Shown here: positions 59,156 through 64,000 of the stretch, in pieces | Numbering within the stretch: position 1 is the stretch's first letter | How the letters are laid out: every line of letters starts with the position of its first letter | Assembly (NCBI RefSeq): GCF_900167335.1 | Contig: NZ_FUXI01000007.1 | Span: 45,496 to 109,495 of the forward strand | Direction of reading: 5' to 3' | Source of the DNA: Pilibacter termitis | GTDB taxonomy: Bacteria > Bacillota > Bacilli > Lactobacillales > Streptococcaceae | DNA: 64,000 nucleotides | The notes under the pieces: generated by a model | Databases searched by the model: none | Seen by the model: the letters and a program-made list of their open reading frames with translations, nothing else | What the model was told of the DNA's origin: nothing | Made by a program: the position numbers and the translations under genes

Positions 59156-59911
59156 TTAATAATGTTTATCCAAACCAGCCACTCGACTTTTTTCTAAAAT
59201 GAAGTTAAATAACAAAAATCCAATAAAGAAATAAATAATCGAAACTACGGCAAGTGGCACGAAATATTGCAGACTTACAGTTTCACCTAAAATCAATTTT
59301 TTACTCATTGCAATTCCTTGGGTGATTGGCAAATAGTTTCCAATGAGCTGAATGGCTTTTGGCAAACTTGCCAAAGGGAAAACAGCACCAGAGAGAATCA
59401 TGAGAGAGTAAGAAATAATGGATTCAAAAGAGGCTGTTTTTGTATATTTTAATGTTAACGCACATAAAAATAAAGTAAATCCTAAAATACCGAAAGAGAC
59501 AACAAGAAAAAGAGGGATCATTCCCCAATGAAATCCTATTGGCAAACCGAGTATGATTTTTAATATTACAAGCGAGAGAATGACTTTTATAAAATTGACC
59601 ATTCCCCAAACGGAAGAACGGATAATGATGAGTTTTTTCAAGCCAACCGGTTGAATCATTAATTGATCCAAAATCCCCATTTGTTTCTCGCTTGATGTGG
59701 AAATGGCAGCCTCACCGATTAGACTACTTAGCAGAAACCAGTAGACAAATCCAACATAAAAAGTTGAGTCGTTCATGTTTCCATTCATCATACCCATAAC
59801 AATAAAAATGAAAATGGTAATTAACACGCTGACAATTTGGTCGGGATAATAAGTTTTTAGTTCAAAGAGATATTTTCTTAGCTCTCCTTTAAAAAATTCA
59901 ATTGTTTTCAC
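59156..59911 (-). CDS. ABC-2 type transporter permease
   Basis: This 251-aa protein has six hydrophobic segments (about 28-50, 55-75, 100-125, 138-160, 165-185, 222-242) and the ABC-2 pattern SSEKQMGILDQLMIQPVGLKKLIIIRS between segments 2 and 3, then SGAVFPLASLPKAIQLIGNYLPITQ. I set the start at GTG 59911 because GGAGGTATATA precedes it and it gives the family N-terminus (KTIEFFKGELRKYLF). It overlaps the ATPase gene by 14 nt. Such pairs export peptides, antibiotics or polysaccharide, or give self-immunity. Confidence 0.87.
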   Translation of the reverse strand: MKTIEFFKGELRKYLFELKTYYPDQIVSVLITIFIFIVMGMMNGNMNDSTFYVGFVYWFLLSSLIGEAAISTSSEKQMGILDQLMIQPVGLKKLIIIRSSVWGMVNFIKVILSLVILKIILGLPIGFHWGMIPLFLVVSFGILGFTLFLCALTLKYTKTASFESIISYSLMILSGAVFPLASLPKAIQLIGNYLPITQGIAMSKKLILGETVSLQYFVPLAVVSIIYFFIGFLLFNFILEKSRVAGLDKHY

Positions 59912-60767
59912 TATATACCTCCAATAAAATATCTTCAATTGTTTTTTCTCGTTCATGAAATTCCAAAAGTGTATGCCCGGCATGGAGAAGTTTGCTCAAT
60001 TCTTCGCTTGCACTTTCGCTTGTTGGAAAAGTTTTCTTTTGAACAATATTGTTTTGAACGGTTTGAAGTTCAAAAGATTGTGGTTTATATTGTTTGATAA
60101 ATTCCTTATACTTCCCGCAATAGAGCTGTTTGTGGTTGTTTAATAACAACACGGTATCAGATAAATTATCTAAAACATCTGCTTGGTGAGAAGTTAAAAT
60201 AATTGTTTTCTTCTCTTTTTTTGCAAGGTCGCTGATAATGTTCATCATCTCTTGATTTGCCTCGAAATCAAGCCCGAGCGTTGGCTCGTCAAGGAAAATA
60301 GTTTCCGTATTTCTTGCCAAACAACAAATAATTGCTAATTTTTGTTGCATTCCTCTGGAGTACGTTCCAACAGGTTTGTGAATTGCCTCTTTCATATTGA
60401 AACGTTCAATTAATTCGTTCATTCTTTCTTTTTCATTTTGAATGGTTTTCCCCGACATACTTAAAAAATAACGGATATTTTCCCAGCCAGAGAGAAAAGG
60501 ATAGACATTTTCGACAGATTCTAAAACGGCACTTACGTTACGATAAAAGTTTTCATTTGTTTTCACTTTTTCGCCACGATAAGAAATCGCACCACTGCTC
60601 GCTTTTATCATTCCTAACAAAATTTTAATCAGTGTTGATTTTCCAGCACCGTTTTTCCCAAGGACAACAAAAATCTCCCCTTGTCGAATAGAGAAATTTA
60701 AATTTTCAAATATAACGTGTTTTCCATATGTTTTAGATAAGTTTTCACATAAAAAGATTTCAGACAT
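59898..60767 (-). CDS. ABC-2 type transporter ATP-binding protein
   Basis: This 289-aa ATPase has Walker A GKNGAGKST (about 37-45), signature YSRGMQQKLAI (about 138-148), Walker B TIFLDEPTLGLD (about 157-168) and His switch TSHQ. In the signature, SRGMQ replaces SGGQ, common in this DRA-type subfamily. It is the first gene of the operon and is transcribed from a promoter bearing box 3. The peptide gene is divergent 283 bp away. No strong ribosome site is seen before its ATG. Confidence 0.88.
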   Translation of the reverse strand: MSEIFLCENLSKTYGKHVIFENLNFSIRQGEIFVVLGKNGAGKSTLIKILLGMIKASSGAISYRGEKVKTNENFYRNVSAVLESVENVYPFLSGWENIRYFLSMSGKTIQNEKERMNELIERFNMKEAIHKPVGTYSRGMQQKLAIICCLARNTETIFLDEPTLGLDFEANQEMMNIISDLAKKEKKTIILTSHQADVLDNLSDTVLLLNNHKQLYCGKYKEFIKQYKPQSFELQTVQNNIVQKKTFPTSESASEELSKLLHAGHTLLEFHEREKTIEDILLEVYSENN

Positions 60768-60826
60768 AGAGTTTCTCGCTTTCTGGTAATAATTGCATTT
60801 ATACCTATTATCGCAACTAATTTATT

Positions 60827-60874
60827 AGAATAACATATTTTAGGCTTTGCTAAAAAAACATTACATATATGCAA
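60827..60874 (-). promoter_or_regulatory. Box 3 promoter of the ABC-2 operon (putative Rgg-type box)
   Basis: On the minus strand TTGCATATATGTAA (60874-60861) is followed by the extended -10 TG-T-TATTCT. The TG lies at 60835, exactly 39 nt after the box start. The predicted leader is about 53 nt. No -35 is needed if an activator sits at the box. Confidence 0.7.
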
Positions 60875-60981
60875 TAGCAAAAACGACAAATTCCTCTGCT
60901 TTTTGTTATATTAAGAGCTGGAAACGCTGAAAGTAGGGCAAAAAATTTTTTTTTGAATTTATTTTATTAAAAATCCCTATT

Positions 60982-61029
60982 TTGCATATACGCAACAAAT
61001 TTAAGAGGAATCGTTTTTTCTGTTATACT
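60982..61029 (+). promoter_or_regulatory. Box 4 promoter of the short peptide gene (putative Rgg-type box)
   Basis: TTGCATATACGCAA (60982-60995), then extended -10 TG-T-TATACT with the TG at 61021, an offset of 39 nt, identical to boxes 1 and 3. The box centre would lie about 47 bp before the start of transcription (near 61036), a usual place for an activator. No consensus -35 is present. Confidence 0.7.
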
Positions 61030-61049
61030 TTTTGGTGGAGGTGAGTAGT

Positions 61050-61109
61050 ATGCTTAGTATTTTTTCTTATTTTGGACGTCTGCTAGGAATCATCATTTCA
61101 GTAGGGTAA
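61050..61109 (+). CDS. Short hydrophobic peptide, candidate Rgg pheromone precursor
   Basis: The frame encodes MLSIFSYFGRLLGIIISVG (19 aa). The ribosome site GGAGGTGA (61037-61044) is a perfect anti-SD match at ideal spacing, strong evidence that so small a frame is translated. The hydrophobic C-terminus ending in Ile/Val-Gly resembles streptococcal SHP pheromones (mature forms such as DIIIIVGG or EGIIVIVVG). LLGIIISVG or a similar tail would be the signal. Only one charge (Arg10) is present, whereas known SHPs usually have several Lys near the start. It is convergent to rgg and has its own boxed promoter and terminator. Confidence 0.72.
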   Translation: MLSIFSYFGRLLGIIISVG

Positions 61110-61119
61110 CACGAATGTA

Positions 61120-61157
61120 AGGTACGCAAGGAATCTAGACTGCGTACCTATTTTTTA
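61120..61157. terminator. Terminator between the peptide gene and rgg
   Basis: AGGTACGCA and TGCGTACCT pair perfectly around a 12-nt loop and are followed by TATTTTTTAG. It ends the peptide transcript and may also serve rgg from the other side. Confidence 0.88.
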
Positions 61158-62021
61158 GCTCTTTTCGATGAGTGCTAAAATTTTTTGATAATCCTGTTGA
61201 TAACTTTTTGCTAAAGTATCGCTATCTAAATCACGAAAAATTTGAATCGCTCGATCCACTTTGTCTTTTCCCTTGTCCAGTTTAGAGTCAATGCAATCTA
61301 GCAATCCAGACATTACCAATAAAACAGTTTTATAATATAAATCAGTCTCGTCAAGTAACTCTTGTACGATTTGTTGATAATAAAGTCCTTCTTTTAATTT
61401 TTGTTTAAACGCACATATATAAATTGTGTTTAACAACGCTTGGATAACAAGTTGTCTATTCTTAGGGATTTTTCTGTAATACGCCGTTCTCATAACTAAT
61501 TCTTTTGAGAATTGCATAACGGTTTTAAATTCATAGCTTGTAATAGTATTGGTGTAAAATACTAATTGATAATATCCCCAATCTTCAATAGAGAATAAAT
61601 ACCCTGCCATTTCTTTTATTTCATTAGTAGTAAGATATTCTTGCTCAGTCATAAGACCCCATATAGATTTCAGCATATAGTAATTCCATTTATCATGTTC
61701 ATCACTGGAATTTTTCCTTTTTTCTTGCTTGTCCAACAGACTTTTTATTTTATCCGTATCGTTGTTTACATAGGCTTTGGATAATTTTTCTAATAATTGA
61801 TTGCGTTCGCTTTGTTGATAGCCAGAAAGGATATACTCAAATTCTTCTAACGACACCCCCAATCTCTTCAACGACTTATAAAACCTAGAAATAGAAATAT
61901 CCGTTTTTCCTTTTTCAAATCTTGAAAATTGTGCAGTTGAAATATGCTCTTCACAAACATCAGAAAGTGAAAAATTTCGATTCTCTCGAATTTCTTTAAA
62001 TGTTTTTCCAAAATATTCCAT
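61155..62021 (-). CDS. rgg: Rgg/GadR/MutR family transcriptional regulator
   Basis: This 288-aa regulator has the length typical of Rgg proteins. The N-terminal XRE helix-turn-helix (about 6-60) reads FKEIRENRNFSLSDVCEEHISTAQFSRFEKGKTDISISRFYKSLKRLGVSLEEF, which is the Rgg form (SQFSRFERG-like). The rest is helical repeats forming the peptide-binding domain. The neighbour on the convergent strand is a short hydrophobic peptide, the usual partner. AGGGAGAG precedes the start on the minus strand. It probably recognises the TTRCRTATAYGYAA boxes; that is inference from position. Confidence 0.9.
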   Translation of the reverse strand: MEYFGKTFKEIRENRNFSLSDVCEEHISTAQFSRFEKGKTDISISRFYKSLKRLGVSLEEFEYILSGYQQSERNQLLEKLSKAYVNNDTDKIKSLLDKQEKRKNSSDEHDKWNYYMLKSIWGLMTEQEYLTTNEIKEMAGYLFSIEDWGYYQLVFYTNTITSYEFKTVMQFSKELVMRTAYYRKIPKNRQLVIQALLNTIYICAFKQKLKEGLYYQQIVQELLDETDLYYKTVLLVMSGLLDCIDSKLDKGKDKVDRAIQIFRDLDSDTLAKSYQQDYQKILALIEKS

Positions 62022-62180
62022 GATTCTCTCCCTCTGAATACACTAATGTTCATTTTTCCTATAAAAAGTATAACGTTTTTTCGTTATGCTAACAACGTTT
62101 TCATGTGACGCTTTACGTTTTGTTTAAATTTCATCAATATGCTAAACTAAAGGCAACCAAAAAGAAAGCAGAGGAAGAAA

Positions 62181-63557
62181 ATGTCAGTTCAGCTAAAAAA
62201 AGGGCAACGCTTGCTTGGGGTGAAAATCAAGAGAATCGGGATAAATGGCGAAGGTGTGGCAAATTATAAAGGCAAGATTTTGTTTGTAAATGGGGCAATC
62301 ACTGGCGAAGTTTGCGACGTTCGTGTGGCAGATGTGCAAAAAACATTTGCAACAGGAAATGTGATTAAGCTGAAGAAAAAGAGTAAAAATCGTGTGAAAC
62401 CATTTTGTGAAGTTTACGGCAAATGCGGTGGCTGTCAATTACAGCATTTAGATTATACCGCTCAGCTTGAGTTGAAAAAAGATTTACTACGTCAAGCGTT
62501 GGAAAAATTTAAACCGCAAGGCTATAAAAATTACCCTTTACTTGATACAATTGGCATGGAAAATCCGAAAAATTATCGCAATAAAGCACAGTTTCAACTC
62601 GCTAGTTTCCATGGAAAAGTGGTGAGTGGTTTGTATGAGTTAAATTCACATAAAATAGTCGATTTGAGCAATTGTCCTATTCAAGATGAACGGACTCAAA
62701 AAGTGATGAATACGGCAGTACGATTGCTTGAAAAGTATAAATTACCAATTTACAATGAAAGAAGTCGCACGGGGAATTTTCGTACGTTGATGACACGTGT
62801 CGCCCTTGCTACTGGAGAAGTACAGCTTGTTTTTATCACAGCAAAAGCTGAATTTCCAAAAAAAGAAGTGATAATCAAAGAATTGCAGGCTCTGCACCCT
62901 GAAATCACAAGTATCATGCAAAATATCAACGCAAAACGCACGTCAGAGATTTTTGGTAATAAAACTCTTAATCTTTGGGGAAAATCTGCAATTAATGAGC
63001 GACTTGGCGATGTAGCATTTGAATTGTCCGCCAGAGCATTTTTTCAGCTGAACCCTGTTCAGACGAAGAAATTATACGAACTAGCTATTTCAGCCCTTGA
63101 TTTGACGAGTGAGGATATTTTAGTTGATGCCTATTGTGGCGTGGGAACAATTGGGCTGAGTGCAGCGAAGTTTGTGAAAGAAGTTCGTGGTATGGATACT
63201 ATTCCGCAGGCGATTGCTGACGCTCAAAAAAATGCGGAAACTCTTGGAATATCGCACGCAACATATGAAGTCGGCACCGCAGAACACCTTTTGCCAAAAT
63301 GGATAAATGAAGGATTTCAGCTGACAAGTGTTATCGTTGACCCGCCAAGAAGTGGTTTAGATGAACGATTAATTCAAACACTGCTTGAGATAACACCTGA
63401 AAAATTTGTCTATATTAGCTGTAACGTCTCTACGCTTGCACGAGATATGGTCAAACTCTCACAAAAATACGAAGTGGAATCTATGCAATCCGTCGATATG
63501 TTCCCGCACACTGCCAGATGTGAAGTGGTGGTGAAAATGAAATTAAAGAGCAATTAA
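62181..63557 (+). CDS. rlmCD: 23S rRNA (uracil-5-)-methyltransferase, RlmCD/RumA type
   Basis: This 458-aa SAM enzyme has an N-terminal TRAM domain (VKIKRIGINGEGVANYKGKILFVNGAI), cluster-binding Cys in PFCEVYGKCGGCQLQHLDY (about 74-92), and the SAM motif DAYCGVGTIGLSAA (about 314-327). The catalytic Cys is in VYISCNVSTLARD (about 411-423). In Firmicutes one such enzyme modifies both U747 and U1939. GAGGAAG precedes ATG 62181. Its stop codon TAA forms part of a 4-bp duplication flanking a B-element. Confidence 0.93.
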   Translation: MSVQLKKGQRLLGVKIKRIGINGEGVANYKGKILFVNGAITGEVCDVRVADVQKTFATGNVIKLKKKSKNRVKPFCEVYGKCGGCQLQHLDYTAQLELKKDLLRQALEKFKPQGYKNYPLLDTIGMENPKNYRNKAQFQLASFHGKVVSGLYELNSHKIVDLSNCPIQDERTQKVMNTAVRLLEKYKLPIYNERSRTGNFRTLMTRVALATGEVQLVFITAKAEFPKKEVIIKELQALHPEITSIMQNINAKRTSEIFGNKTLNLWGKSAINERLGDVAFELSARAFFQLNPVQTKKLYELAISALDLTSEDILVDAYCGVGTIGLSAAKFVKEVRGMDTIPQAIADAQKNAETLGISHATYEVGTAEHLLPKWINEGFQLTSVIVDPPRSGLDERLIQTLLEITPEKFVYISCNVSTLARDMVKLSQKYEVESMQSVDMFPHTARCEVVVKMKLKSN

Positions 63558-63558
63558 T

Positions 63559-63620
63559 GGGTACCTCTAAAAATTCACGCTTATCCCCAATTGCTAGTTT
63601 TGGAGTTTTTAGAGGTACCC
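63559..63620. mobile_element. Short B-element (62 bp) with TAAT target duplication
   Basis: The ends GGGTACCTCTAAAAA and GTTTTTAGAGGTACCC enclose a 30-bp core (CACGCTTATCCCCAATTGCTAG). TAAT flanks it on both sides (63555-63558 and 63621-63624), a clear 4-bp target duplication; the left copy contains the stop codon of the methyltransferase. Confidence 0.85.
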
Positions 63621-63644
63621 TAATAAAGAAGGTCGCAAAGTTTG

Positions 63645-64000
63645 GGCTCTATACTAAATCGTGTGGAATAACAAAAATTCCATGCGATTTTTTTGCATAA
63701 AAAAAGACATCTCGTTTACAATGTAAGTGCCTAACCCAACAGTAAAGGAGATGTCTTCATGGATAAGTGTACAAGAGAATTACTAGGATTTCAAGATGAA
63801 AGTTTGATATTTGAAAAGGACCGTTGGTTTTCTAGAGGGGTAGATAAGAAAAATAGAAAATTCAACAGAATTGATGGGCTATATGCGAAAGTTCCTACGC
63901 ATTGCGAGAGTTGTGGGGTTCTATTTCAGAGCTCAGCAGATTACTATAAACATGGAACTATCGCAAATAAGCGAGTGATTCAGGTTCCAGAATACAATGG
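63645..64000 (+). mobile_element. ISL3-family insertion sequence, left part (runs off the window)
   Basis: The probable left terminal repeat starts GGCTCTATACTAAATCGTGTGG at 63645, a GGCTCT beginning usual for ISL3 ends. It is followed by 90 bp of leader and the transposase gene. The right end is outside the window, so completeness cannot be judged. It lies 25 bp from a B-element. Confidence 0.7.
63759..64000 (+). CDS. ISL3-family transposase, N-terminal 80 residues
   Basis: The frame from ATG 63759, behind AAAGGAGATG, is open to the end of the window. Residues about 48-80 hold the zinc-finger region of ISL3 transposases (VPTHCESCGVLFQSSADYYKHGT), which binds the IS ends. The DDE catalytic domain lies beyond the window. 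The TIRs of this IS (GGCTCT) differ from B-element ends (GGGTACC), so it is probably not the enzyme that moves B. Confidence 0.85.
   Translation, partial: MDKCTRELLGFQDESLIFEKDRWFSRGVDKKNRKFNRIDGLYAKVPTHCESCGVLFQSSADYYKHGTIANKRVIQVPEYN

Noticed and set aside
61050..61109. Type I toxin peptide (Fst/Ldr type)
   Set aside because: It is only 19 residues with no charged C-terminal tail, and no antisense RNA promoter pattern was seen. The adjacent Rgg and boxed promoters fit a signal peptide better.
63645..63758. The ISL3-type IS as the source of B-elements
   Set aside because: Its presumed end (GGCTCTATACT) does not resemble the B end (GGGTACCTCTAAAAACT).

Overview
The window is low-GC Firmicute DNA, most likely from the order Lactobacillales (Enterococcus/Vagococcus/Streptococcus-like). 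Support: an L-lysine-type MurE (DDPN motif), an Rgg-family regulator beside a short hydrophobic peptide gene, a sortase-type surface protein, many PTS genes with PRD regulators, and linked mrnC, rlmB and rae1. I cannot name the species. No rRNA, tRNA or CRISPR array is visible. GC content and identities were not computed.

Layout. 0-7 kb: the end of an S66 carboxypeptidase, a MacB-type ABC exporter, then a YxdLM/BceAB-type exporter with its YxeA partner. 7-14.3 kb: KDPG aldolase and a KDG-type kinase, a giant Tyr-heptad surface protein, and an IclR regulator. 14.7-17.4 kb: nifZ-thiI. 17.7-20.6 kb: an AT-rich block (NTF2-like protein, MFS transporter, divergent AraC regulator). 20.9-25.3 kb: NAD salvage (pncB, a tubby-like protein, nadE) and an alpha/beta hydrolase. 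25.6-35.5 kb: a polyol operon (PRD regulator, Gat-type PTS EIIA/B/C, polyol-phosphate dehydrogenase, RpiB, transketolase, Rpe, PFK-like kinase). Its content points to a pentitol burned through the pentose phosphate pathway. 35.5-40.7 kb: gldA, cysE-cysS-mrnC-rlmB and rae1. 40.8-44 kb: a small defence-like patch (Fic, RloA/RloB pair, decayed gene). 44-48.2 kb: rsuA, a lipid II-type flippase and murE. 48.4-52.4 kb: a fructose-family PTS and its PRD regulator. 52.4-58.8 kb: a membrane protein, queH, a DUF402 protein, mutY, recX and a GT-C glycosyltransferase. 58.8-62 kb: an ABC-2 transporter, a 19-residue peptide and an Rgg regulator. 62.2-64 kb: an RlmCD-type methyltransferase and the left end of an ISL3-type insertion sequence.

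Two findings stand out. First, a probable Rgg/SHP-type peptide signalling system. A 19-aa hydrophobic peptide with a perfect ribosome site lies convergent to rgg. A 14-bp palindrome (TTRCRTATAYGYAA) occurs four times. Three copies face a promoter (peptide, ABC transporter, glycosyltransferase), and in each the box starts exactly 39 nt before the TG of an extended -10. The four boxes form two pairs, each with the same 121-bp period, as if a regulatory module had been duplicated.

Second, a family of about 28 structured intergenic repeats (called A here), roughly 122 bp each and all in the same + strand orientation. The copies differ in sequence but keep their stems by compensatory change. Nine of twelve clusters end directly at the ribosome-binding site of a + strand gene. 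A longer variant with an extra invariant hairpin is always the last, gene-proximal member. A second family (B) is a MITE-like element with GGGTACCTCTAAAAACT ends and 4-bp target duplications. It abuts stop codons, supplies one gene's stop codon, and in one place contains A copies.
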